Positions 12,001 through 19,700 of a stretch of DNA of 64,000 nucleotides are shown piece by piece. Under the pieces are notes generated by a model, which made no database searches, was not told the origin of the DNA, and worked only from the letters and a program-made list of their open reading frames with translations. The DNA lies in contig NZ_CP043761.1 in assembly GCF_008386395.1 (NCBI RefSeq), forward strand, positions 2,976,001 to 3,040,000, read 5' to 3'. The stretch's first letter is position 1; each line of letters begins with the position of its first letter. Position numbers and translations under genes: made by a program. This DNA is from Paenibacillus sp. 37. Its GTDB lineage: Bacteria; Bacillota; Bacilli; Paenibacillales; Paenibacillaceae.

Positions 12001-13636
12001 GCAACGCTCTTCCGAGATGATTATAAGTATTCTTGGAATTCTCAAATCCGGAGCAGCCTATTTACCGATCGATCCGGAATGGCCAAGAGCGCGAATTGTG
12101 CACATGCTGCATGACAGTGGTGCCGCCTTGCTGCTTACGGAAAAACAATGGATGGAGGATTTCTCAGACGTCATTGAAGTCATGAATGTACGTGCAGATG
12201 TTGAAGAAGCCATCCGATTAGAGAGCCTAGGCATGAAGGAATCAGCCCCAACCTTGGCATTCAAGGATAAGGCAGGAGACGATCTGGCCTATATTATCTA
12301 CACCTCGGGTTCTACGGGGAAACCAAAAGGTGTAATGATCTCCCATGCCAATGCCATTCGGGTAGTGAAAGATACGAATTATATTCAGATCTCTTCCTCT
12401 GATTCAATATTGCAGATCTCAAATTATGCTTTTGATGGCTCGATATTTGACATCTTTGGAGCGCTATTAAACGGCGCGAGGCTGGTCATGATTGAACAGG
12501 AGACCCTGCTGGATATCAACCAATTGTCTAAAGTGATGACAGAGGAGAGAATTACGGTCTGTTTCATGACAACTGCGTTGTTTAACTTGCTGGTTGATCG
12601 TGCGCCTCATTGTTTGCTGGGACTTCGGAAACTCCTGTTTGGAGGGGAGCGGGCTTCTGTCTCCCATGCCCAGAGAGCTCTTTCCCATATGGGAGCAGAC
12701 AAACTGATTCACGTATATGGTCCTACGGAAAGTACAGTGTTTGCAACAAGTTATCCTGTACAAGCTATAGGTGACCATGATGGAAGTCTTCCGATTGGTA
12801 AGCCCATTGCGAACACATCTGCATGGATTCTGGACGACAATCAACAGTTTGTTCCAAATGGAGTACCTGGAGAGCTTTATCTCTCAGGTGATGGATTAAG
12901 TATCGGTTATCTGAACAATGAAGATCTGACCGAAGCCAAATTTGTCAATAATCCATATCAGCTCCATGGACGAATGTACCGCACTGGAGATCGGGTGCGC
13001 CGACAGTCTGACGGAACGATTGAATTTCTGGAGCGGATGGATCATCAGGTGAAACTGAGAGGTTATCGGATCGAACTTGGGGAGATCGAACAGGTCCTGA
13101 TTTCACATGAGCATGTCCGTGAAGCCATGGTTGTTGCTGTCAAAGATTCGAGTGGGCAGGATTCATTGTGTGCTTACATTACTGCCTTGCAGGAAGTCAA
13201 CCGGATAGGTATGCAATCCTTTATGGAAGCCCGTTTGCCAGGCTATATGATCCCATCCTATTTCAAGGTGTTGGAGCAGTTCCCACTTACGCCAAACGGG
13301 AAAATAGATCGCCAAGCGTTGCCTCGCCCTGAGATTGAAGTTAAATCAGAGACAACGTATGAGGCACCTTCCAATTATGTGGAGGAACAGTTAATAAACA
13401 TATGGGAAGAGGTGCTGAATGTGAAGCCAATTGGCACCGCCCACCATTTCTTTGAATGCGGTGGGAATTCCCTGAAAGTGATGCATGCAGTTCAGCTGAC
13501 TAACCGAAAGTTCCAAATGGAATTAAAAATCAGCCAATTTTTTGAATATCCAACGATTAAACAACAGGCCATTCATATATTGAGCGGTAGTACAGCTGGC
13601 CCTGATGTGAATGAATATGTAGAAGAAGAGATTTAA
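2..13636 (+). CDS. bacA: Bacitracin-type peptide synthetase A (5' partial), modules Cys-Leu-D-Glu-Ile
   Basis: This is the 3' part (4544 residues) of a giant NRPS; the reading frame is open at the window edge, so the initiation module and its start lie upstream. Domains by nucleotide: heterocyclization (Cy) domain from the edge to about 960, with the D-x4-D motif (DPLICDD) in place of HHxxxDG; A about 1020-2500; PCP (FDLGGDSL, 2603); C (HHIVADG, 3193), A 4140-5620, PCP 5743; C (HHMISDG, 6302), A 7250-8750, PCP 8882; epimerase 9040-10400 (HHLVMDG, EGHGR); C of DCL type (HHHILLDG, 10859), A 11830-13320, PCP 13451. Pocket codes read from the A domains are DLYNLSLIW (Cys), DAWFLGNVV (Leu), DAKDIGVVD (Glu) and DGFFLGVVF (Ile). 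This equals residues 2-5 of bacitracin, with a thiazoline at Cys2 and D-Glu4. Size, order and neighbours match BacA of B. licheniformis. Product identity is inferred from the code, not tested. Confidence 0.9.
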   Translation, partial: EWPLFEMKAYRMSENQYYFYLNLDPLICDDSSLKLLIKEFKWLYANGDQELPELQYNFRDYVQAMARFKQSARYFKDQRYWMDKLEDFPGSPALPLKCNPADINVPQFSKFSNFITGEHWNKLKQQARQHNVTPTSILCAAYAYVLAHWSNQERFGVNLTVFNRIPFHEDVKRMAGDFTTLMLLDIDAQKSLNSFWTFTESVQHSLLDALDHRHYDGVDFIRQLGKKHDMHKRAVMPIVFTSVLNENVEDSFDALFNFDQIKYFSTRTSQVYIDNQVYEINGGLYITWDFVDQLFEKEVIESMFQQYLNILNQVISATQVTKLALSQASRQLIKQYNDTSKPYTLKPLHDLLTATAISLGDRVAIQHHERSICYIELERRSNQIARYLIDHGVQRGDYIGVYGKRCIDTIVNIFGVLKAGAAYIPLDPDYPEERKQYIREKANCKFFIMPELYETESLETYSAESINSGVTNDDMAYVIFTSGSTGKPKGVQIKHGAAANTILDMNERFNVTSSDRMMGISSLCFDLSVYDIFGAVSCGACLVLIDDQRDMFQLKNVMEQEKITIWNSVPALMDMCVDLYSPGEKNNDLRLVLLSGDWISLRLPQKIVDVFPASEVVSLGGATEASIWSIYYPITAVSEQWKSIPYGRPLANQQIHVLNRQLQPCPVDVEGELYIGGSGVASGYLHDEEKTRQSFIVHPQFGYIYKTGDFGVLRSEGYVEFLGRKDSQVKIKGYRVELGEIENVLLQADEVQKTAVIDVADENGVKSLFAFVVADQDVDTLPLKALLQSKLPNYMVPSMFLNVDEVPLTANGKVNKATLEQVARQHQLSVREHAVVDTEPVNSIQEQLLQIWSDVFGLKQIGMNVSCFDLGGDSLKIMAMVAEVKKRLHVEVPIGEMFRNDTIYSLEQYLVTKAHVKPAVLIEKLSRRDRYKASAAQRSMYTLSLLENNRGAYHIPMALLMEGEVHFVRLERALQTFIERHEILRTGFEVIEDELVQTVHTSVAFELEYDDLGELDPDDHELVRMTSNLCKQSTQAFDLCQPPLMRAKLVRIGHGRHLFIINFHHIVADGTSQGILMNELLELYSGSILPDVDVHYQDYTAWQEQYSHSDEMAKQEAYWLDIYSSTPPTLELPYDFKRPEVNRYEGNNIYSHLGESLTRDIRQLAKDTGSTLYMVMLSAYFLLLHRYTHEKDLVVGTAASGRLHEPLQHMFGVFVNTIALRNQMNESDTVRQFIEQIKQSTVAAFEHSEYAFDELVRKTGAQREANRNPLFDTMFSLENASLFTREKEGIQVSPVMFNLDNAKFDLTFNILEFENEIVLNVEYSTDLFGQETVQRMSDNYIALVGNMISGLEQPLSEIESVSSGERDQLIHTFNPPSMEYPLHQTVDELFEQQVRRTPDHVALVMGEKHVTYRELNHRSEQLADVLRKKGVRDSNIVGVLAERSIDAVIGMLAVLKAGGAYLPIDPAYPNDRIHYMLEDSQTRWVLTPKERFEHVVQGKESSVHIIDLQTELVQMDEFLISSSLQPIRGQSQNLAYVIYTSGSTGEPKGVMVSHQSLVHLCTWHQKRYQITDADRSASYASLSFDAFVWELFPYLLSGASVHLIQDEIRLDVVRINDYFHQHQISVAFLPTAICEQFIRQENHSLRTLLTGGDKLNYFEPRKYEIVNNYGPTENTVVTTSFTIDQMYSNIPIGHPLPNTNVFILSGSDQLSPIGVPGELCISGAGLAKGYLNRPQLTAEKFVQHPLNPEQRMYRTGDWVRWLPDGNIEYLGRMDDQVKIRGFRIELGEIEHLLLQDPRVLEAAVVAQMDPTDSTFLCGYVVCHEGYSVEVIDEIKEELTRRLPSYMVPAHFVTMDRLPLTANGKVNRKALPIPTLSDNRTAIAYEPPRNPVEVALVTLWQDILKVGNLGVHERFFDIGGHSLLATILISRLHKEMQVEMPLVQIFRTPTIRDMAQFILDHKKSKYTSIPHAPLQSLYDLSAAQQRIYILSNLDPTGTAYNMPLAMKLKGSINKKQLNEAFSRLIARHESLRTSFVMNQGKPAQRVMPSVDFEVQYSSLLTEGESPVLSEWVQPFSLEQAPLMQAELVQIKADEHVLLFDMHHMISDGISIGILLHDLAEFYNGKKLPPVAVQYKDYSLWAHERQSSDSVRHENYWSDVLKEEVPVLDLPLDFARPKTKTFNGDQVRLHLDQTLTAALEQLANDQGATMYMLFVSAFTTLLSRYTGQEDILIGTPVSGRNHDDLNRVVGMFVNTIVLRNAPLGHYTFRQYLEQVKENTLQAYEHQEYPFERLVEQVDVKRDPSRNPLFDVMLVQNTDHLHLQMNDVEAILLEDGIQRSKFDMTARMNKTNLSWNLELEYNTDVFRAERIQRFVEHFVEILRQVAAAPEVRLDQLDILTQPEKTVLTGFNPPRQAYERDKTLVQMFMEQVERNPDNIALVFENEQLTYRMLNERANVLACELRKEGAGPNHIVAVMVERSINMIVAIVGVLKSGAAYMPIDPELPTERKRYMLTDSGARLLCTADHSMVDDLAFEGTVILLDALDRSGVREPVREPDMINHSSDAAYVIYTSGSTGRPKGVVVEHYNVHNLVDGLVEAVYQHYETPLNIALIAPYIFDASVKQIFAALLLGHALHIVPKSTVWEADLLLNYYAHHHIHVSDGTPAHLKLLTLASAGCKQQYELQELIIGGDVLTFDLLDEVYTTLPGMRANVTNVYGPTECTVDAAWNRIVYGTAERTGTIPIGRPIRNTSILIMDRYNRPQPVGVPGELCISGEGVARGYLNQLDLTAEKFVDSPVDSDRKMYRTGDIAKWLPDGTIEFVGRQDDQAKIRGYRIELGEVEYQLTRLEVIQEAFVNTGQDDSGNDYLCAYIVITDPGTSIMDVREKLELQVPSYMIPAHFVKMDHLPRTVSGKVDRSRLPKPGNSILDDAKYESPRNDKEQKLVQIWEKILNLDCIGIHHNFFVMGGDSIKALQTISGLSKLGLKVEMKDLFANPTIRQLSPYVKQSQSHSTGNVEVTGEVFLTPIQQRFFARNHTEHNHYNQAFMLFRQEGFDENAIRLSFDKLMEHHDGLRIVYEYSSSGEMTQTIRNYRKGMFEFDVVDARGVVQPEVFIEEQASLLQKKMRIHEGQLVKLRLFRLDEGEHLLITIHHLVMDGVSWRILLEDFEWLYMQAVEQKPFDVGPKTVSYQQFAAALKSYAKHHLLQREQAFWENVSSVYTPFMDHQRPATDTVHDYGHSDTLVSELDREQTGWLLQQTNRAYQTEINDILLTALMLSVTEMTGQTRFKIMLEGHGRQALATEMDVSRTVGWFTSVYPLVFDLFQELELPEAIKTVKETLRAVPNKGIGYGVLKYMADQHCFADEKEAPILFNYMGELDSSLERNLFCSSPIPVGQTVGGQLIRSHDFEINAVVMDGKFTVHTTYSDGVYEAEIAEKLNRLFMYNLHQIVQHCRNKQGAERTPSDYGKHPVSIAELEAIQNKVDPLVISKIYPLTLMQSGMLYHSLGQETSHAYFEQVFVELKGNVDVEILKYSFGRVIQRHEGLRSIFEYQLVQQPRQLIIDRQQVEWLMLDWTGKSQHEQLQRMEQFMTDDQERGFDLSRELLIRFCLISRGADAFTLVISHHHILLDGWCLDILIREMFEIYASQQAGQPERLEETRPLGDYLDWLDQQNKEEALAYWKQYLQGYYERVSLPKTGTNLDTAAPTLREQEIQFPRELTSRLKQFAVNNQVTFNALIQAIWGMILCRYSGTEDVIYGTVISGRDADVEGIENMVGLFINTIPTRVKLEPEELFADAIRRVQQEGMEGQKYGYVHLADIQDQSELKADLLDHVLVFQNFGNEQAAGLAAEQGTGITLERVYGNEHTHYDLSVTAVLDDTFRLKWSYNSNVLDSDLMNGLGDHVLYVAEQISANQNIRVREIALIGEQARHKMELLSHGPMTPFPKEKTLSQLFDEQAERTPDAVALVMQEKQLTYLELQEKSNQMSERLRMRGIQNSSIVGLMVQRSSEMIISILGILKSGAAYLPIDPEWPRARIVHMLHDSGAALLLTEKQWMEDFSDVIEVMNVRADVEEAIRLESLGMKESAPTLAFKDKAGDDLAYIIYTSGSTGKPKGVMISHANAIRVVKDTNYIQISSSDSILQISNYAFDGSIFDIFGALLNGARLVMIEQETLLDINQLSKVMTEERITVCFMTTALFNLLVDRAPHCLLGLRKLLFGGERASVSHAQRALSHMGADKLIHVYGPTESTVFATSYPVQAIGDHDGSLPIGKPIANTSAWILDDNQQFVPNGVPGELYLSGDGLSIGYLNNEDLTEAKFVNNPYQLHGRMYRTGDRVRRQSDGTIEFLERMDHQVKLRGYRIELGEIEQVLISHEHVREAMVVAVKDSSGQDSLCAYITALQEVNRIGMQSFMEARLPGYMIPSYFKVLEQFPLTPNGKIDRQALPRPEIEVKSETTYEAPSNYVEEQLINIWEEVLNVKPIGTAHHFFECGGNSLKVMHAVQLTNRKFQMELKISQFFEYPTIKQQAIHILSGSTAGPDVNEYVEEEI

Positions 13637-13784
13637 CAGTTCGTTCTTTAAGTTCAATAAATGACTCAATGATCCGAGAGAGACTGCATCGTGTATTGCC
13701 TCTTCATTAGACGAGGTGTAAAGGTGCAGTTTCTCCCGGAATTCCATGTCTTAGGCGTCATACTGAAAGGAATGGTGAATTCCT

Positions 13785-16700
13785 ATGAACATTGCGGAGT
13801 TTATGAATCATTTACAGAGAAGAAATGTGAAATTGTACCATCAAGACGGAAAAATCAAAATGATCGGACCGCGTGAGGAAATCGATGCTGACCTTAAATC
13901 ACAGATTAAAGAACACAAACAGGCTCTTATTCAGTTTCTGATCCATCAGGAAGAAGTATGGAATGCGCCTATTCCAAAGGCTCAAGAGTCGACCAACGAG
14001 ATGTACCCTCTGTCCAGGGCTCAGAAAAGAATGTATATTCTGTATCAAATGGACGATCAGGGAATTGCTTATAACATTCCAATGGCGGTGAAGCTGACGG
14101 GTCATCTCGAACTGGATTTACTTGAAGAAGCGATTGGATGCGTGATGGAGAGACATGAAGCACTTCGAACGTCATTTGTGGATGATCAGGGTGAGCCTGC
14201 TCAGAAGATTCACTCTGAAATTCGGTTTAAGCTTGATTTCAGTGAACGGAATGAATCAGATATGTTGGTCAAGATCAAACAATTTATTCGACCTTTTGAT
14301 CTAACGCAGGCTCCGCTGCTGCGGGCTGAACTGGTCCGCTTGGATCAAGATCAGCATGTACTGCTCATGGACATGCATCATATTGTATCCGATGGGATGT
14401 CATTTGCGCTGTTTTTGAATGAACTGGCTGAACTGTACAGTGGCAAACCGATGACACCTGTTTCCATCCAGTACAAGGACTATGTAGCATGGGAGAAAGC
14501 CAAAGAACGTTCAGGTGATCTGAAAAAGCAGGAGACCTATTGGTTGGAAACGCTGAGTGGGGAACTGCCACAACTTCAAATGCCTCTGGATTATGCACGC
14601 CCCCCAGAGCAAAATTACGCCGGTCAACGAATGGTTACCGAATTGGATCAGGAATTAACGAGAAATTTGCAGCGCCTTGCCGATGAGCATGACGTAACGA
14701 TGTATATGCTGCTTTTATCAGCCTACGTAGTACTGTTATCCAAATATACTGGACAGAAAGATATTATCGTGGGTACCCCGATCGCAGGCAGGTCGCATGA
14801 TCATCTCAAATCAGTAATCGGTTTGTTCACCAATACAATAGCAACACGACATAACATAGACCCGGAGCAGACATTCAGCGCGTTTTTGAATCAGGTGAGA
14901 AGACATACCTTGAACGCATATGAGAATCAGGATTATCCTTTTGATGAACTGATTGAAAAACTGAACTTACCCATGGATCGAAGCAGACACACGCTGTTTG
15001 ATACGATGTTTGATTTGCAGCACGCAGAGGATTATGTGTTCCAACTTGGTCAGCTTCAAGCGGAAATGTGTGAATTCGATCTGCCCGTCTCCAAATTTGA
15101 TCTCAGTCTCACTGTAATCCATTACGGCAGTCACATGAAACTGGATCTGCAATATGCTTCCGAATTGTTTGCCCGAAATAGCATGGAACGTTTTTTAAGT
15201 CACTTGATGGATATGTTGAATGAGATTGCGTCAAACGCCATGCAAAAGGTAAGTCAGCTTCGCATGTTGTCCAGGCAGGAAGAAGATCAGGTGTTGTACC
15301 AGTTTAACAGCAAGCGAGTGGATTCGTACCAGGGCACATTAAATGATTGGTTTGAAGAACGCGCTGCATCTACACCTGAACGGATCGCAGTAGTCCACGG
15401 GGAAAAATCCATGTCGTACAAGCAACTTAATGAACGAGTAAATAAGCTGGCACGCCTGCTTCGAGTGAAAGGGGGAAAGCCCAATTCGATCATCGGTGTT
15501 ATGGTGGAGCGATCCTTGGACATGATTGTTGGAATACTGGCAGTTCTCAAGGCAGGGGCTGCCTATCTGCCCATTGATCCTGAATTGCCTGATGACCGGG
15601 TATCATACATGCTCAGGGATAGCGGGGCTGTGTTGCTTTTGAACGGGTGTCCTTTCAGAGACAGGCTCCACATCACATCCGAGCTGGCGATGGACAATCC
15701 GGAGATTGAACATATGGAACCAGGCAACCCGGAACGAGTGAATCATCAAGGTGATTTGGCCTATGTGATCTATACTTCCGGTTCGACAGGTGCGCCGAAG
15801 GGAGTTATGACGACTCATGGAAATGTATTGAACTATATCTCTGCATTTTTGAACAGAGTACCGCTAACAGAGGAAGATACGGTTCTTCAGGTGGTGTCCT
15901 TTTCGTTCGACGCGTTCACTGAGGAAGTATTTCCGTTGCTGGCTGTATCTGGACGTATTGTTCTTAGTGGCAAGCTCAACGAAACGCATGTGGATGACCT
16001 GGTTATGCAGATTGAAAAAGAGAACATCACTGTTTTAAGCTGTTCCCCGCTTCTTCTGAACGAGTTGGACAAAAACAGGCACCTGCGTCCACATGCCAAC
16101 ATGAAATTTATCAGTGGTGGGGACGTCCTGAAATACGAATATGTCCGGAATATGGTCGGTTCGGCTCAAGTGTACAATTCATATGGACCTACCGAAGCAA
16201 CGGTATGTGCTACATATTATCGTGTGATGCCACAGGACGAAGGAAGAGTATCTATTCCCGTAGGTAGTCCGCTTGGTAACTATGAGGTGTTTATACTTGA
16301 TGAACATCAACAACCCGTTCCGATTGGTGTAGCAGGGGAATTATACATCGGGGGGGCAGGGGTCGCTAAGGGATATCTCAACCTTGCCGAGCTAACAGAA
16401 TCCCGTTTTGTAGATCATCTGCTTGCATCGGGGACCAAAATGTACCGCACCGGGGATATGGGGAAATGGCTGCCGGATGGAAATATAGAGTTTCTTGGAA
16501 GAAATGATGAACAGATTAAAATACGTGGATATCGCGTTGAAATTCGGGAAGTGGAGCATCATCTGGCAGATCATCCTGATGTAAGCGACGCTGTGGTTAT
16601 CACTCAAAAGGATCAGAAAGGTCAGCTCTGCCTATGTGCGTATATTGTCTGGAATTCGCCAGAGCATGTGCATGGCTTTGATGAACTGAAAACACATGCG

Positions 16701-19700
16701 AGAGAGCGATTGCCGGCTTATATGATTCCTTCATGGTTTATGAGTTTGGAGCAAATTCCACGTACCCTCAATGGTAAGGCAGATCTTAACGTTTTGCCCC
16801 ATCCCGATGTGGACAGCATGGCCAATACGACGTATGTGGCCCCAAGCAATGAGCTGGAATGTATACTGGCGTCCATCTGGGAAGAGATACTGGAGCTTCG
16901 GCCGATTGGTGTAGATCATAGCTTTTTTGAGCTGGGTGGTCAGTCTTTGAGAGCCTTTGCTATGATGTCAGCCATTCAGAGAAAGTTAGAGCTTCGGATT
17001 ACACTCAAGGATATCTTTAACATGCCTACAATCAGGCAGCTGGCTGCATGGCTTCGAACAGTGGAGACACAGCGCACTTTCCGAATCCAAAAGGCAAACG
17101 AAAAGCCACATTATCCATTGTCCGCTGCACAGCGCAGACTTTACATTCTGGATCGGGTGCAGCAAACGGGTTTGATGTATAACATGCCCCTTATTATCCG
17201 ATTGTCAAAAGAAGCTGAACAGGTACGTATGGAGCAGACATTGCTTGAAATTATTCATAGACATGAAGGGCTGAGAACTTCTTTTACAGAAATCGATGGT
17301 GAGCCCGTGCAGCGTATTCATGCCCAAGTGAACTTCAATCTTCTTGTAGGCAACGGGTTGCAACAGGATTTCGATCCGTTCATACATTCATTTATCCAAC
17401 CCTTTGATCTGGAGAAGGCCCCTTTGTTCAGAGCTGCATTATGGCGAACGGAGATCAGCCAATATTTATGTCTTGATATGCATCATTTGATTTCAGACGC
17501 GGTGTCCATAGATATCCTTATCCAGGAAATAGGGCAAATCTATGAACATAAACAACTGGCACCATTCACCCTTCAATATAAAGATTATGCTGAATGGTCT
17601 CTGGCTCCGGAACAACAGGAACAAAGGCAAGAGCACCAGCAATATTGGACAGACATGCTTAAAGGTGAATTGCCCGTGTTAAATTTGCCGCTCGATTTCT
17701 CCCGACCTGCGATTCAGAGTTATGAAGGAAACCGGCTTCAATGTGCAGTGGATTTCGAACTGACACAAAAACTGCGTTTGTTGGCTGCCGAAAACGGTGT
17801 AACGCTGTTTGTTTTGCTGTTAACCGCATATACGATACTTCTTGCCCGATACACTTCCCAGGATGACATCATTATAGGGACTACGGTGGCAGGAAGAGAG
17901 CATCCAGAATTGGAAGATATGGTGGGTATGTTTGTTAATACGCTGGCATTACGCTTCTATCCTGAACCCGATATGTCCTTGCAGCAGTTGCTTCATCATA
18001 TTAGAGATACTACGCTTGACGGCTTTGCCCATCAGGACTATCCGTTTGATGAACTGGTAAGCAAACTTGAAGTGAAAAGGGATGCGAGTCGGAGTGCGCT
18101 ATTTGATACCCTGTTTACCCTTCAGGCTGAACAGACAACGGGAATGGACGCTAATGGTTTGCTGGCTGAATACTATCCGTTCAGTCATCCCACAGCCAAG
18201 TTTGATCTGAGCGTAACCGCGTTGGAGACAGCGGAGGGGATAGAGATGTTTTACGGGTATGCCTCCAGGCTGTTCAAAGAAGAGACCATTGAGAAACTGG
18301 CCGGACATTATAACGAAATTTTGAAAGAGATTGTAAACGATACTCAACGCACCATTGGTGAGATCAATCTGGTGACAGAAAAGGAAAGGGAGCTGCTGCT
18401 GTACCAGTTCAACAACAATGTTCGGGACTACGCCCAACGAAAATCCGTTCCGGAACAGATTGCAGACCATGCAGTTCATTATCCCAATAAAGTAGCTGTT
18501 GTATATGACGGGCAACAACTAACCTATAGCGAACTGAATGAACGGGCTACCGATGTTGCGGAAGCTCTACTGGATCTTGGAGTGCATAAACAAATGCCTG
18601 TAGGCATTATGATGGATCGTTCATTGGAAATGATGGTTGGTTTACTTGGTATTCTCAAATCGGGTGGAGCATATATGCCTTTGGACCCTGCCTTTCCCGA
18701 GGAACGTATTCGCTACATGCTGGAGGATAGCGGTGCCAGCGTGGTTGTAACTCAAGCACATTTGTTATCTCAAGTGAACAGAGTCGGGGTTTCCTGTGAA
18801 GCCTTGGTGGTTGACGATCATTGCTCACCAATACAGAGCATTCGGGAGAAGGGTGGAAGAACGGCTCGGCATGGCGTGTCAAAAATAAGACATAATGACC
18901 ATGATCTGGCCTACATCATTTATACCTCAGGCTCAACCGGATTGCCCAAAGGTGTATTAATTGAGCATGGATCATTCGCCAATTTCTGTTATGGCTTCAT
19001 TGAATCTCAGCAGATAACGGAACGAGATCGTGCAGCAAATTATTTACAAATCACATTTGATGGGTCTATTATCGATATTTTTCCGACATTGGTGGTGGGG
19101 GCAGAGCTGCACATCATCCCATCTCAGTTGCGCCTGGATATGTCTCAGCTAAATGCATATATGAATGCACACTCCATTACATTGATCACGTTGCCGCCAA
19201 AGGTGTGTGAAGTTTTTATCCATCAACCTAATACCTCATTGCGTTTGCTAATTGCTGGAGGAGAACAGCTGAAACTTTCGTTTCTTCCTGACTACCCGCT
19301 GATCAATGCATATGGGCCTACCGAGAACACAGTTGCTACCACCTACCAACGGGTAGATCAGGTTCACGGCAATATCCCGATCGGCAAGCCGCTCCCCAAC
19401 ATATGGACGTACGTGATGAATAGTGATCATCAATTATGTCCAGTTGGTGTAGCAGGAGAGTTATACATTGCGGGCAACAGTGTAGCCCGGGGCTACCTTA
19501 ATAATCCGGAACTGACGGCCGAGAAATTTGTAGACAACCCGCATGAACCTGGCGGCAAAATGTACCGGACAGGTGATCTGGTGCGCTGGCTACCTGGTGG
19601 CAACCTGCAATTTATGGGGCGTACCGATCAACAGGTGAAAATCCGTGGATACCGGATTGAGCTTGGCGAGATCGAGCAACAACTGCTGAAACATCCGGCG

